Positions 35,154 through 44,537 of a DNA stretch of 58,521 bases are shown one piece after another. The DNA is from Aliiruegeria sabulilitoris. GTDB taxonomy: Bacteria; Pseudomonadota; Alphaproteobacteria; Rhodobacterales; Rhodobacteraceae. The notes beneath the pieces are model-generated. The model saw only the letters and a program-made list of their open reading frames with translations. It made no database searches and was not told the DNA's origin. The stretch is from NCBI RefSeq assembly GCF_001558155.1, contig NZ_LOAS01000031.1, positions 1 through 58,521 on the forward strand, written 5' to 3'. Both the position numbers and the translations under genes were made by a program. Within the stretch, counting starts at the first letter, position 1. Each line of letters opens with the position of its first letter.

Positions 35154-35411
35154 TCAGACAGTCGCGCCCCTGACTCGGATCGCCCGGCCAACGCAACCGG
35201 CAATAACACCAACACCAATGGCGATGGCCAGGTCCAATGGCTCGACCCTGGCGAAGTCGAACCCCGAGAAAATATAGGTCTCGGCAACGCCGACCACGCC
35301 ACCCAGTATGGCGGCCACAAGCAGGTTCCGGGTCATCATGCCCAGGGCGAGGCCGAGGATCCCGGGCAGGCTCAGGATGTTTCCGGCAATGGTTCCGAGG
35401 ATGTCCAGCAT
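35154..35411 (-). CDS. Small membrane protein of unknown function at end of nap operon
   Basis: An 85-residue, strongly hydrophobic protein with two or three membrane segments (about 5-25, 30-48 and 60-78). The hydrophobic profile resembles GlsB/YeaQ-type small proteins, but I cannot place it with confidence. GAGGGAG lies eight bases before ATG 35411. It follows napC by 75 bases, which include a GC-rich hairpin, and precedes the nap terminator, so it is probably in the nap transcript at reduced level. It does not resemble NapE. Confidence 0.7.
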   Translation of the reverse strand: MLDILGTIAGNILSLPGILGLALGMMTRNLLVAAILGGVVGVAETYIFSGFDFARVEPLDLAIAIGVGVIAGCVGRAIRVRGATV

Positions 35412-35447
35412 TGTCCACTCCCTCTCGATTTCCGTTTATTGGCGACA

Positions 35448-35468
35448 GGCGCCCCGCGCGGGGGCGCC
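35448..35468 (-). other. GC-rich hairpin between napC and the small membrane protein
   Basis: GGCGCCCC at 35448-35455 pairs with GGGGCGCC at 35461-35468 around a 5-base loop, 18 bases past the napC stop. No T-run follows on the - strand. It is more likely an mRNA 3'-end stabiliser or a partial block than a full terminator. Confidence 0.55.
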
Positions 35469-35486
35469 ATCAGCTGTCATTACGCC

Positions 35487-36125
35487 CTACTTCGCGGCTT
35501 CGAGCCCCTCGGCGACTGTCTCGTATCTCTCCAGATACCCGGTAGGCAGGCCATGCGCGATGCCCTGGTGGCAGTCGATGCAGGTCTTGCCTTCGTCCAG
35601 CGCCTTTTGGTGATCCGCAGCGGCGCGGGTCTCCTGGATCGTGAAGTCCATATACTCGAAGCTGTGGCAATTGCGGCATTCGCGCGAGTCGGTCTTCTTC
35701 ATCTTGGTCCAGACCGCCGTGGCCATCTTGAGGCGATGATCCTCGTATTTCTCATCGGTATCGATCGTGCCGATGATCTCGTGATAGAGATCCTTGCTGG
35801 CCATGATCTTGGCCTTGACCTTGTACTGCCACTCATGCGGCACGTGGCAATCCGGGCAGGTCGCGCGCACGCCGGAATGGTTGTTGTAGTGGATCGTATC
35901 GGTGTATTCGTCCCAGTTCTTGGTCATCGAGTGACAACTGATGCAGAACTCTTCGGTGTTGGTTTCTTCCAACGCCCAGTGGAACCCGCCCCAGGCCATC
36001 ACCCCGCCAAGGAACCCCGCGATCAGCAGGAAACCGAGGCTGAGCACACCGCTCGGGCTCCAGAATCCGTTCCAGATGCGGCGAATGAAGCCGGGCCGCT
36101 TTTCGTTCGAGTCGTTATTTGCCAT
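35487..36125 (-). CDS. napC: Periplasmic nitrate reductase tetrahaem cytochrome c subunit
   Basis: A 212-residue membrane-anchored NapC/NirT cytochrome that passes electrons from quinol to NapAB. One N-terminal helix (about 26-47) is followed by four c-type haem sites: CISCH (61-65), CPDCH (90-94), CRNCH (150-154) and CIDCH (182-186). ATG 36125 is preceded by GGAAGGAAA. It ends the Nap protein genes; a GC-rich hairpin and one further small gene follow. Confidence 0.95.
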   Translation of the reverse strand: MANNDSNEKRPGFIRRIWNGFWSPSGVLSLGFLLIAGFLGGVMAWGGFHWALEETNTEEFCISCHSMTKNWDEYTDTIHYNNHSGVRATCPDCHVPHEWQYKVKAKIMASKDLYHEIIGTIDTDEKYEDHRLKMATAVWTKMKKTDSRECRNCHSFEYMDFTIQETRAAADHQKALDEGKTCIDCHQGIAHGLPTGYLERYETVAEGLEAAK

Positions 36126-36150
36126 GGCTCGTTTCCTTCCCGATCCGGGT

Positions 36151-36591
36151 TCAGCGCGCGACCGAAGGCACGAACGCGTTGTCGACGAGCGCCGGAGCAT
36201 TCACCTGCGGCACGTGGCACTGGTTGCAGAACCAGCGCGTTCCGGCCACGTGATCCATCTCCACGCCGTCACGGTCGAGATAATGGGTCATCGACAGCGT
36301 CGGTGCGCCGCGATCGCCGGCATTGGACCAGTCATGGCAACCAAGACACTGGTTGACCTTCAGGTCCATCTGGTATTGCTCGACCGAATGCGGGATCAGC
36401 GGCGGCTGTTGGCGGTATTCGCGGTTGAAGCGCTGCGTATCCTGTTGGAACACCTGATCAAGAACGACCGGCTCGTCGATGCCCGCGCCGCGCAGCGAGG
36501 ACAGCCCGCCCGCGGATTGGGCCAGGCCGATCCCGGCCAGGGTCAGGGTGGTTGCGGCGGCAAGAATGCCTGCAAGGACCGGCTGTCTCAT
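36151..36591 (-). CDS. napB: Periplasmic nitrate reductase dihaem cytochrome subunit
   Basis: A 146-residue exported protein with a signal peptide ending near GIGLAQSAG. Two haem motifs, CLGCH (82-86) and CNQCH (122-126), carry electrons from NapC to NapA. The stretch PPLIPHSVEQYQMDLKVN before the first haem is characteristic of NapB and includes a distal haem His. It lies 21 bases past the napH stop, with a 25-base gap to napC. Confidence 0.95.
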   Translation of the reverse strand: MRQPVLAGILAAATTLTLAGIGLAQSAGGLSSLRGAGIDEPVVLDQVFQQDTQRFNREYRQQPPLIPHSVEQYQMDLKVNQCLGCHDWSNAGDRGAPTLSMTHYLDRDGVEMDHVAGTRWFCNQCHVPQVNAPALVDNAFVPSVAR

Positions 36592-36612
36592 GGTTGCTCT
36601 CCGTTCATCGGT

Positions 36613-37536
36613 TCACGCTGCATTTCTGTTCGGCGGTTCCGGGACGGACACCGCATCAGACGGGGCCTCGACATGGGTGTCGAAGCGGTTGGTAAATTTG
36701 AAGACGTCCATCGCGCAGACATCAATGCACCGCCCGCAATTGGTGCAGTCGGGCGAGAGGATCAGGGGCGTCGCGTCGCCCTTGCCTTTCAGCGCGGGGG
36801 AGATGACCTGGTTTTCCGGGCAGACCGCGTAGCAATCCATGCAGTCGTCGCAGGCATCGCGCTTCACCGCGCTGATCCGCAAAATGCTCTTCGTGCCGAC
36901 AAGGCTGTAGAAGGCGCCGACCGGGCAGACATGGCCGCACCAGCCGCGACGCGCCACGATCAGGTCGAAGACGAAGATCGCCGCGACCATGGCCCAGACG
37001 AAGCCCATACCGAAGACAAGGCCGCGATGCACCATGGTGACCGGGTTCACGACCTCCCATGCGATGGTGCCGGTCAGCGCCGAGACAATCAGCACGGTGG
37101 CGAGGATCCAGTAGCGGGCGGAACGTTTCGGCTGCCACCCCTTCTGGAGCTTCAGCTTGTCATGCAGCCAATGGGCGCCGTCGGTCACCGGGTTGATCGG
37201 GCAGACCCAGGAACAATAGATGCGCCCGCCGATCAGAGCGTAGACCACCAGAACGATCAGCCCGCCGATGAGCGCGGTCGTCTCGGGCCAGTGGCCGGCG
37301 GCCATCATCTGTCCGAGGATCAGCGGATCGTTCAGCGGCAGGAAGTTGAAGGTCATCGAACCGGCGAGGTTCCCCTTAACCCACCAGATGCCGAACCACG
37401 GCCCCATGAGGAACAGGAACAGGAAGAACGCCTGGCTGATGCGGCGCAGCACGAGATATTTATGCGCCCCGAACCAGCCCTTCACCTCCACCGCTTCCTG
37501 TCCGACCGGAAGGTGGACCTTGCCCTTGGTGCTCAT
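36613..37536 (-). CDS. napH: Quinol dehydrogenase membrane component NapH
   Basis: A 307-residue inner-membrane iron-sulfur protein with four or more helices. Its membrane domain carries C-S-W-V-C-P and [10 protein letters not shown], and its cytoplasmic domain has two ferredoxin-type clusters, [12 protein letters not shown] and [11 protein letters not shown]. With NapG it forms an alternative quinol dehydrogenase that feeds NapC/NapB. ATG 37536 overlaps the napG stop by four bases. Having both NapC and NapGH means two quinol-oxidising routes are encoded. Confidence 0.94.
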   Translation of the reverse strand: MSTKGKVHLPVGQEAVEVKGWFGAHKYLVLRRISQAFFLFLFLMGPWFGIWWVKGNLAGSMTFNFLPLNDPLILGQMMAAGHWPETTALIGGLIVLVVYALIGGRIYCSWVCPINPVTDGAHWLHDKLKLQKGWQPKRSARYWILATVLIVSALTGTIAWEVVNPVTMVHRGLVFGMGFVWAMVAAIFVFDLIVARRGWCGHVCPVGAFYSLVGTKSILRISAVKRDACDDCMDCYAVCPENQVISPALKGKGDATPLILSPDCTNCGRCIDVCAMDVFKFTNRFDTHVEAPSDAVSVPEPPNRNAA

Positions 37537-38399
37537 TTCGTCACCTCCGGCAGCTTGAAGACCGGCTCGAAGCCGCCTTCGGGCGTGGAAGGCAGCCCGT
37601 CCACGAGCCCTTCGATATATCCTCCCGGCGCGGCGAGGTTGTCCGTTCCCGGTCCGGGCAGACGGTCGGGAAGGTCGATGATGCCTTCGACGACCGGGGC
37701 GCCCTTGGCGTCCTTCTCCTCCCAGCCGAGCCGGTAGTGCTCGCCCGGCGCGCCGCGTGCGAGCCGCACGGGCAGGACCTTGATCGCGGGTTCGGGCAGG
37801 ACACATTTCTTCTCGCAGATCCCGCAGCCGGTGCAGGCATCGGCATGCACGATAGGCGCAAAGATCGCGTGGTGGCCGGAGCGTTCGTTATGGATCAGGT
37901 CGAGCGTTATCGCCTCGTCGATCATCGGACAGACGCGGTAGCAGACATCGCAGCGCAGCCCGAGATAGTTCAGGCAGTTCTCCTGATCGACCAGCACCGC
38001 AGTGCCCATCTGGGCGTGTTCGATATTGGTCAGTCCCTTGTCCAGCGCGCCCGTTGGGCAGGCGAGGACGCAAGGGATGTCGTCGCACATCTCGCAGGGC
38101 ACATCCCGCGCGGTGAAATAGGGCGTGCCCGTCGCCGGGCCGTCCTGGCCGAGATCGGCCAGAACCAGGGTGTCGTAGGGACAATCCCGCACGCAAAGCC
38201 CGCAGCGGATACAAGCGGCGAGGAAGGCGTCCTCGCCGAGCGCCCCGGGAGGCCGAATAGCCTGATCGGGAAGCGCTTTCGCATCGCGCGTCATATAGGC
38301 CAGAAGCGAGCCGGCCACCGCGCAGCCCGCAGCCATGCGCGCGCTGTCGGTCATGAACCGACGGCGATCGATGTGCTTGTGCTGTCCAGCGGTGGCCAT
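37533..38399 (-). CDS. napG: Quinol dehydrogenase ferredoxin subunit NapG
   Basis: A 288-residue protein with a twin-arginine signal ([15 protein letters not shown]) for Tat export. It has four [4Fe-4S] motifs: [35 protein letters not shown] and [11 protein letters not shown]. Works with NapH in electron delivery to periplasmic nitrate reductase. The C-terminal tail (about 215-288) is Pro/Gly-rich. AGGACA precedes ATG 38399; a 50-base gap separates it from napA. Confidence 0.94.
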   Translation of the reverse strand: MATAGQHKHIDRRRFMTDSARMAAGCAVAGSLLAYMTRDAKALPDQAIRPPGALGEDAFLAACIRCGLCVRDCPYDTLVLADLGQDGPATGTPYFTARDVPCEMCDDIPCVLACPTGALDKGLTNIEHAQMGTAVLVDQENCLNYLGLRCDVCYRVCPMIDEAITLDLIHNERSGHHAIFAPIVHADACTGCGICEKKCVLPEPAIKVLPVRLARGAPGEHYRLGWEEKDAKGAPVVEGIIDLPDRLPGPGTDNLAAPGGYIEGLVDGLPSTPEGGFEPVFKLPEVTK

Positions 38400-38449
38400 G
38401 CTCTTGTCCTGTTACCCGGTGTGAGCGCGCGTTTCCTGAATGCGTTTCC

Positions 38450-40942
38450 TCAGGCCCGTTCGACCTTGCAGGCGCATTTCTTGTAGTCCGTCTCTTTCGA
38501 GAGCGGGCAGGTCGCGTCCAGCGTCAGCTTGTTGGTGAGTTGGCCCTCGTCGAACCACGGCATGAAGACGAGGCCCTCGGGCACCTTGTTGCGCCCACGG
38601 GTCTCCAGCCGCGAATTGACCTCGCCGCGACGGGTGGAGATGACGATCTCCTGCCCGCGCCGCAAGCCACGCTCCTGCGCATCCTTCGGGTTCATGTAGA
38701 CCACGGCGGACGGGAAGGAGCGATGCAACTCCGGCACCCGGCGGGTCATCGAGCCAGAATGCCAGTGTTCCAGAACGCGACCGGTGCAGAGCCAGAGGTT
38801 GAACTCCTCGTCCGGCTCCTCGGCGGCGGGCTCGTAGGGGGCGAAGATGATATTGGCCTTGCCATCGGGCTTGCCGTAGAACTTCACGCCCTCGCCTTCC
38901 TTGACATATGGGTCATAGCCCTCGCGGAAGCGATAGAGAGTCTCCTTGCCATCGACGACCGGCCAGCGCAGGCCCCGCGCCTGATGGTACACGTCGAACG
39001 GGGCGAGATCGTGGGCGTGGCCACGGCCAAAGCCTGCATATTCCTCGAACAGTCCCTTCTGGACGTAGTAGCCAAAATGATCGGATTCATCGTTGTCGAA
39101 ACCTTCGGCGGTCTCGGAGAGCGGGTACTTGTTCACCTCGCCATTCTCGAACAGGACCTCGTAGAGTGTCTTGCCGCGCAGCTCGGGTTTCAGCGCCAGA
39201 AGCTCTTCGCCCCAGGCCTCCTCGACCGTGAAGCGCTTGGAGAATTCCATCACCTGCCAGACATCGGACTTCGCGTCACCCGGCGCCTTGACCTGCTGGC
39301 GCCAGAACTGGGTGCGGCGCTCGGCATTGCCATAGGCGCCTTCCTTCTCCACCCACATGGCGGTGGGCAGGATCAGGTCCGCCGCGAGCGCGGTGACGGT
39401 CGGGTACGGGTCCGACACGGTGATGAAATTGTCCGGGTTGCGATAGCCCGGATAGCCTTCCTCATTCATGTTGGGCGCGGCCTGCATGTTGTTGTTGCAC
39501 TGTACCCAGTGGCAGTTGAGAACGCCGTCCTTGAGCATCCGGTGCATCAACACCGCATGGAAGCCAGGCTTGGGCGGGATGGTGCCGGCGGGCACATTCC
39601 AGGCGGTTTCGCAGATCTCGCGATGCGCGTCGTTCGCCACGACCATGTCTGCGGGGAGACGGTGAGCAAACGTGCCGACCTCGCGCGCGGTGCCACAGGC
39701 GGAGGGCTGGCCGGTGAGCGAGAAGGGCGAGTTGCCCGGCTCGGAGATTTTCCCCACGAGCAGGTGCACGTTGTACATCAGCGAGTTCACCCAGGAGCCA
39801 CGGGTGTGCTGGTTGAAGCCCATCGTCCAGAGCGACATGACCTTGCGGTTCGGGTCGGCATATTGTTTGGCCAGTTGCTCAAGTTGCGCCACTGGAACGC
39901 CCGAAAGCTCGGAGACATATTCGGCCGTGTATTCGGAGACCGCCTCAGCATATTCCTCGAAACTGATCGGAGTCAGCTTGCCGGAATTCGGGTTTTCCGC
40001 TGCTTGCTGCTGCGCGTGCTCGTCACGCAGACCATAGCCGATATCGGTGTCGGTCTTCGTGATGTTGACGTTCCTCTCGACGAACTCCTTGTTCACCATG
40101 TCGTTCGAGATGATGTAGTTCGCGATGTAGTTCAGGATCGCCAGGTCCGTCTGCGGCTTGAAGATGATGCCGTTGTCCGCCAGCTCGAAGGAGCGGTGCT
40201 CGAAGGTGGAGAGCACGTGGACCTCACAGCCCGGCTTGGTCAGGCGCGTATCGGTCAAGCGCGACCAAAGGATCGGGTGCATCTCGGCCATGTTGGAGCC
40301 CCAGAGCACGAAAGTGTCGGCATGTTCCAGGTCGTCATAGCAGCCCATGGGCTCGTCGATGCCGAAGGTGCGGATAAAGCCCACGACGGCCGAGGCCATG
40401 CAATGGCGTGCGTTCGGGTCGATATTGTTCGAGCGCAGGCCGGCCTTCATGAATTTCGCCGCGGCGTAGCCTTCCCAGACCGTCCACTGGCCGGAGCCGA
40501 AGATCGACACGCCCGCGCCGCCCTTCTCCTTGAGCGCGGCCTTCCATTTCTCGGCCATCACGTCGAAAGCCTCGTCCCAGCTGACCGGCTCGAACTCGCC
40601 ATTCTTGTCGAAGGCGCCGTTCGACTTGCGCAGCATCGGCGTCGTCAGACGGTCCGTGCCATACATGATCTTGGACAGGAAATAGCCCTTGATGCAGTTC
40701 AGGCCGCGGTTCACCGGCGCGTCCGGATCGCCCTGGGTGGCAACGACGCGCCCTTCCTTGGTGCCGACCAGAACCGAGCAGCCCGTGCCGCAATAGCGGC
40801 AGGCGGCCTTGTCCCATCGAATGTCGGGCGTGCCGACCTGGGCCAATGCGGGCGCATCGGGAAGCGTTATGCCTGCGGCGGAAGCCGTCGCCACCGCTGC
40901 GGAGGATTTCAGGAAAGTCCGGCGAGATTCTGACATGGTCAT
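38450..40942 (-). CDS. napA: Periplasmic nitrate reductase catalytic subunit
   Basis: An 830-residue molybdopterin enzyme that reduces nitrate to nitrite in the periplasm. The Tat signal [20 protein letters not shown] is followed by the [4Fe-4S] site C48-x2-C51-x3-C55 ... C83 and the Mo-ligand cysteine in NARHCMAS (Cys181), the hallmark of Nap. Downstream the Mo-bis-MGD domains are full length, ending [22 protein letters not shown] 40942 has GGAG at good spacing; a second ATG lies six bases further in. It follows napD by 15 bases. Confidence 0.97.
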   Translation of the reverse strand: MTMSESRRTFLKSSAAVATASAAGITLPDAPALAQVGTPDIRWDKAACRYCGTGCSVLVGTKEGRVVATQGDPDAPVNRGLNCIKGYFLSKIMYGTDRLTTPMLRKSNGAFDKNGEFEPVSWDEAFDVMAEKWKAALKEKGGAGVSIFGSGQWTVWEGYAAAKFMKAGLRSNNIDPNARHCMASAVVGFIRTFGIDEPMGCYDDLEHADTFVLWGSNMAEMHPILWSRLTDTRLTKPGCEVHVLSTFEHRSFELADNGIIFKPQTDLAILNYIANYIISNDMVNKEFVERNVNITKTDTDIGYGLRDEHAQQQAAENPNSGKLTPISFEEYAEAVSEYTAEYVSELSGVPVAQLEQLAKQYADPNRKVMSLWTMGFNQHTRGSWVNSLMYNVHLLVGKISEPGNSPFSLTGQPSACGTAREVGTFAHRLPADMVVANDAHREICETAWNVPAGTIPPKPGFHAVLMHRMLKDGVLNCHWVQCNNNMQAAPNMNEEGYPGYRNPDNFITVSDPYPTVTALAADLILPTAMWVEKEGAYGNAERRTQFWRQQVKAPGDAKSDVWQVMEFSKRFTVEEAWGEELLALKPELRGKTLYEVLFENGEVNKYPLSETAEGFDNDESDHFGYYVQKGLFEEYAGFGRGHAHDLAPFDVYHQARGLRWPVVDGKETLYRFREGYDPYVKEGEGVKFYGKPDGKANIIFAPYEPAAEEPDEEFNLWLCTGRVLEHWHSGSMTRRVPELHRSFPSAVVYMNPKDAQERGLRRGQEIVISTRRGEVNSRLETRGRNKVPEGLVFMPWFDEGQLTNKLTLDATCPLSKETDYKKCACKVERA

Positions 40943-40957
40943 TGGCTTGGCTCCGGT

Positions 40958-41239
40958 TCAGATGGTGCAGGGGGTGGCGACCGGCTGCGGCGCGTCTTCG
41001 TCGCCCTGCGGGTCCTCGAAATGATGATAGGTGAGCGCCAGGGACAGGACGCCGGGGATCTGGTGCATGTCCATGATCACCTCCGCGGCCTGTTTCTCCT
41101 CGGTATCCTCGACCACGACGATCAACCTGTCGTCTTCGGTTCGGGCATGGACCTCGACGCCGTTCATAGCTTTGGCGGCGTTCTCGACGCCCTCAGCCGT
41201 TCCCGGCGCGGCATGGACCAGGCATCCGCAGATATTCAT
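40958..41239 (-). CDS. napD: NapA signal-peptide chaperone
   Basis: A 93-residue cytoplasmic chaperone that binds the Tat signal of NapA and holds it back until the cofactor is inserted. It has a ferredoxin-like fold pattern with MNICGCLVHAAPG at the start and VLSLALTYHHFED near residue 65. ATG 41239 overlaps the napF stop by four bases, and 15 bases separate it from napA. Confidence 0.92.
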   Translation of the reverse strand: MNICGCLVHAAPGTAEGVENAAKAMNGVEVHARTEDDRLIVVVEDTEEKQAAEVIMDMHQIPGVLSLALTYHHFEDPQGDEDAPQPVATPCTI

Positions 41240-41745
41240 GCTGTCGCCTCCAGTTCGTTCGTTTCCATTCGCGCAAATTCTATCGCGCCCGCCGGACAGG
41301 CGGCCGCGCAGGCTCCGCATCCGCTACAGGCGTCTTCGTCGATCAAGGGCCGCGCCCGCCCGCCCGGCTCCAGCCGGAAGCGGATGGCCGCCTCGTCACA
41401 GAAATCCTGACAGGTCCGGCAGGCCACGGCATTGAGCGACAAACAGCCACTTTGGACGCGGGCCACCCAGTTCCAATCGGCGCGCGCCTGCTCGGTGAGC
41501 GCACCGGTCCGACAGGCCTGGATACAGTCGCCACAGAAGCTACAGGCACCGGCTTTCAGATCGAGTGCGGCGAACCCTTGCTCATCCTTGACGATGATCC
41601 CCTCCGGGCAGGCATCCAGGCAGTCTCCACAGCCGTTGCACAGGCCGGAAAAACGGCTGACCTCTACCGCTCCCGGCGGGCGCGGCACGTCTGCGATGTG
41701 AAATTTCGCGCGGAAAAAGTTCCGGCGGTTCGTCCTGGTGGCCAT
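41236..41745 (-). CDS. napF: Ferredoxin-type protein NapF
   Basis: A 169-residue cytoplasmic iron-sulfur protein, thought to help load NapA with its cluster. The N-terminal RTNRRNFFRAKF is the NapF pattern (not a true Tat signal). It has three clear ferredoxin motifs: CNGCGDCLDACP, CSFCGDCIQAC and CSGCGACAAACP, plus a Cys-rich stretch CRTCQDFC. It is the first gene of the operon, 60 bases from a consensus FNR/NNR box. The ribosome site is weak. Confidence 0.93.
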   Translation of the reverse strand: MATRTNRRNFFRAKFHIADVPRPPGAVEVSRFSGLCNGCGDCLDACPEGIIVKDEQGFAALDLKAGACSFCGDCIQACRTGALTEQARADWNWVARVQSGCLSLNAVACRTCQDFCDEAAIRFRLEPGGRARPLIDEDACSGCGACAAACPAGAIEFARMETNELEATA

Positions 41746-41804
41746 TGGCTGCCCGCAATGGTTGTTTGCAAATTGCTCAATAAAGTGACGAGGCTGACTC
41801 GTAT

Positions 41805-41818
41805 TTGACTATCGTCAA
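41805..41818 (-). promoter_or_regulatory. FNR/NNR-type box upstream of napF
   Basis: TTGACTATCGTCAA is a perfect TTGAC-N4-GTCAA dyad, ending 60 bases before the napF ATG. That is close to the usual -41.5 position for a promoter just downstream. The adjacent Crp/Fnr-type gene (34250-34957) has the matching E..SR recognition helix. No other gene lies in 41746-42102. Confidence 0.85.
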
Positions 41819-42102
41819 GCCTATCTCCGTCTCCGCGCCCGACTTGCAGGTCAAGTTGTCGCACCAACATTGACATTGGAAGGTTTCACAATCTCCCCGG
41901 ACGCGACCCGACTCCGAGATTTCGCAATGCAATCACAGCCATCGCGGCAATTTCCGACAACTCGGCTCAGCTAACCAACGCTATCCGTCGAAGTGCCCAA
42001 ATCCCGCCCCGCTCACGGTGACGGACGGAACCGGGATCTGCTGGAATGTGCAGGCGCGCAGGGCTACAAGGGGAATGCAAATGACTACGCAAGGCCAACA
42101 AT

Positions 42103-42843
42103 ATGCTGTCCAGACTTTTCCGAAAACGGCAGCCCCCAGTCGAATTCAAGCCGGTGCAGCCGGAAACAGTCGTCGAAATCGTTGGTGACGTTCACGGCAC
42201 CGCACATCTGCTGCGGGCCCTGCCCCCGGTTGAAGACGGCGCGACCCGGGTATTCGTCGGAGACCTCGTCGACCGCGGAATGCAATCATACGAGACGCTG
42301 GAGATTATCTTCGAAGGCTGCCGGAATGGCGAATGGATCTGCCTCAAAGGAAATCATGAGGAAATGTTCCTCAAGTTCCTTTCTGATCCGAACAGGGGGC
42401 GGAGCTGGCTGCGCCATGGCGGATTACAGACTGTCGCCAGTTTCGACCTCGGCGGGATCACCGAGACCTCCAGCCCGGAAGCACTCGAGGACATCGCATC
42501 CGCCATCCGCGAGCGCCTCACACCGGGCCTGCTCGACTGGCTGGAAAACCTTCCCCATGTCTGGACCAGCAATAACCTGACGATTGCCCATGCCGGGCTT
42601 GACCCCATGCTTCCGATTTCCCTGCAGCAGGAACGGGTTGCCCTGTGGGGGCACCCGGAGTTCGTCAAAACGCCCCGGCCCGACGGGCAGTGGGTCGCGC
42701 ATGGCCATACGATCATGGATACCCCCACGATCCGCAACGGCGTCATTTCGATCGACACGGGGGCATATGCCACGAACCTTCTGACGCTTGCGCGCATCTC
42801 GCCCGACGGACAGATAGAATTCTCCTATGCGCCACAAAAATAG
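42103..42843 (+). CDS. PPP-type serine/threonine protein phosphatase
   Basis: A 246-residue metallophosphoesterase of the PPP (ApaH/PrpA-like) class. The metal-binding motifs appear in order: GDVHG near residue 29, GDLVDRG near 53, GNHE near 84, and later histidines in AHAGLDP and AHGHT. The region between is short, so no extra domain is present. The start ATG 42103 has AAGG nine bases upstream. It precedes the exopolysaccharide genes by 530 bases. Some such clusters encode a phosphatase acting on a tyrosine kinase or lipid carrier; this is inference, and no kinase is visible here. Confidence 0.87.
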   Translation: MLSRLFRKRQPPVEFKPVQPETVVEIVGDVHGTAHLLRALPPVEDGATRVFVGDLVDRGMQSYETLEIIFEGCRNGEWICLKGNHEEMFLKFLSDPNRGRSWLRHGGLQTVASFDLGGITETSSPEALEDIASAIRERLTPGLLDWLENLPHVWTSNNLTIAHAGLDPMLPISLQQERVALWGHPEFVKTPRPDGQWVAHGHTIMDTPTIRNGVISIDTGAYATNLLTLARISPDGQIEFSYAPQK

Positions 42844-43372
42844 GCGAAAGGGGCTTCACTGAAGTCGCTGTTTTCGGAACGCCCTCCACGGCACTACGCG
42901 CGCGAGACATGCGAGCCGGCGCAAGGCAAGTTTCGCCTATTTCTTGTGCACTGACCCCAACAGACAGGCGGCTCACCGCCATCCATCACATTTATGAAAT
43001 CTTAGTTAACGCCACAAACACCGACCGTAGCTTGCCCTCGCAATCCTCACAGCAACCACCCCGCTCCAAACTACCCTTACGTTAATACGTTGATTTTTAT
43101 GAAAAATTGTTTCAAACCCAAGTTTCTACAGGGAAGAGACCGCAGGCACGGGCGCCTAGGAAACTCGCCTTTCCCCCGGGCCTGGCGCCCCTGCAAGCAT
43201 CTGCCGCCCCAGTTGACAGAATCTCTAAATTTTAAGACAACCCCCTTCGCGAGACCTGCTGCCCCATCGGCTTGAAAGTACGGAATTGTCGGAGTTTTGA
43301 TGACAATCTGAGCGTTCATATCGGGCGGTCGGCCTACAACCCTTTTTTTGGGATTTTTGGGAAGCTTTGGCG
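42844..43372 (+). promoter_or_regulatory. 529-base gene-free region upstream of the sugar transferase
   Basis: No gene is supported here. The region is AT-richer than its neighbours. Notable are a tandem 8-base repeat ACGTTAAT-ACGTTGAT at 43079-43094, and a dyad ATTGTC (43285-43290)/GACAAT (43302-43307) about 70-85 bases before the next start. It likely carries the regulatory sequences of the exopolysaccharide genes. No promoter could be fixed with certainty. Confidence 0.4.
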
Positions 43373-44068
43373 ATGAGCAACATTATGGATACTTTAAACC
43401 CGCCCCGCGGTTTGGCGGGTGAGCTGCAATCATCAAGTACGGACATTGGTCGATCCGGCGCGAAAACCTCCGGCGCCTCCATTTCTCGTGGCCTCTGGGT
43501 CACGATGCTCAACTGGATCTTTGCGTTGCTCGCGCTGCCAAGCCTCATCGGGGCGGCTCTGGTTCTTCTGGTACTCAACCCGCGTTTCAACCCAGGCCCG
43601 CTGATGTTCTACCAGAATCGTGTTGGACGCGACGGCCGGGTGTTCCGTATCTACAAGTTCCGCACCATGACGGATGTCCCGCAGGAAGGTCTGACGACAT
43701 CGATCGAGGCCAACCAGGCACGCATCACGAGGCTGGGCGCCATTCTTCGGAAGTTCCGCGTCGACGAACTGCCCAATTTCATCAATGTCGCCATCGGGGA
43801 CATGAACGTCATCGGACCGCGCCCGGACGCCAAGGACCAAGCGGACGTCTATGTGAAATCCGTCTTCGGATACGCCGAACGTTTCGAGGTGAAACCCGGC
43901 ATTACCGGCTTGGCGCAGGTTATCCAGGGCTATGCGGCCTGCGAGGATTCCACGCGCAAGAAGGCGCGTTACGATCGTTTCTATGTACGTCACCGCAGCG
44001 CACGGATGGACGTGTTCATCGTCGTCAGAACCTTGCAGGTCATGCTGACCGGGTTCGGCAGCCGCTAG
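43373..44068 (+). CDS. Exopolysaccharide sugar transferase (undecaprenyl-phosphate type)
   Basis: A 231-residue bacterial sugar transferase (WcaJ/ExoY class) that transfers the first sugar phosphate to undecaprenyl phosphate. A single membrane helix (about 45-67) precedes FYQNRVGRDGRVFRIYKFRTM (about 80-100), LRKFRVDELPNFINVAIGDMNVIGPRP and KPGITGLAQ. These are the family's catalytic motifs. The start is ATG 43373 with GGGAAG nine bases upstream; a TTG six bases earlier is less likely. The long Ser-rich N-terminus (about 40 residues) is unusual. Confidence 0.92.
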   Translation: MSNIMDTLNPPRGLAGELQSSSTDIGRSGAKTSGASISRGLWVTMLNWIFALLALPSLIGAALVLLVLNPRFNPGPLMFYQNRVGRDGRVFRIYKFRTMTDVPQEGLTTSIEANQARITRLGAILRKFRVDELPNFINVAIGDMNVIGPRPDAKDQADVYVKSVFGYAERFEVKPGITGLAQVIQGYAACEDSTRKKARYDRFYVRHRSARMDVFIVVRTLQVMLTGFGSR

Positions 44069-44537
44069 ACAACGGGACAGGTCTGGAAGGATTGGGGGAG
44101 CCTTTGCGGGGCTCCCTGCTTGTATGATTCGGATGCCCCGCAAACTTTTTCTCCGTTTCCGACGACATGAAATGCCCCCGCCCGACGCCTGCATCGGGCT
44201 GCATCCGGGTACAGTTCATCAGGCCGAATCGCCAATACCGAATCGTCCAGAGCCAGCCACATTCCCCCAATCCCGCGCCTACGTGCGCTTAGCCCCCTTC
44301 AGATGGCCATTGCCCGCAAAAACTTGCCAATCTGCGAGAACAAAACAGGCACTTGATGAGCAGGGCGGCAACAGGACGCGCCTTTCCTGAAGCGAACAAT
44401 TGCCCGAAGCGGGCTTGTCGGGATAAGAAACTGTGAACGAGACAAATGCCAACGGACCAAAGCTGCAGGTCCGGAACCTGGGGATGGACAGTGCTGGAAA
44501 TCTATTCCGCTTCGGCGGCCACCAAAAGGCTGCCCGG
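44069..44537 (+). other. 469-base region between sugar transferase and YjbH-like gene
   Basis: It holds a likely terminator at 44096-44116 and no further recognised gene. Frames in the rest are short and Pro/Arg-rich. A GTG at 44433 and an ATG at 44484 are alternative starts of the following gene, so its true leader may begin in here. Confidence 0.4.
44096..44116 (+). terminator. Hairpin after the sugar transferase gene
   Basis: GGGAGCC at 44096-44102 pairs with GGCTCCC at 44110-44116 (7-base loop), 27 bases past the stop codon. The following TGCTTGTATG is only weakly T-rich, so termination strength is uncertain. Confidence 0.55.
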
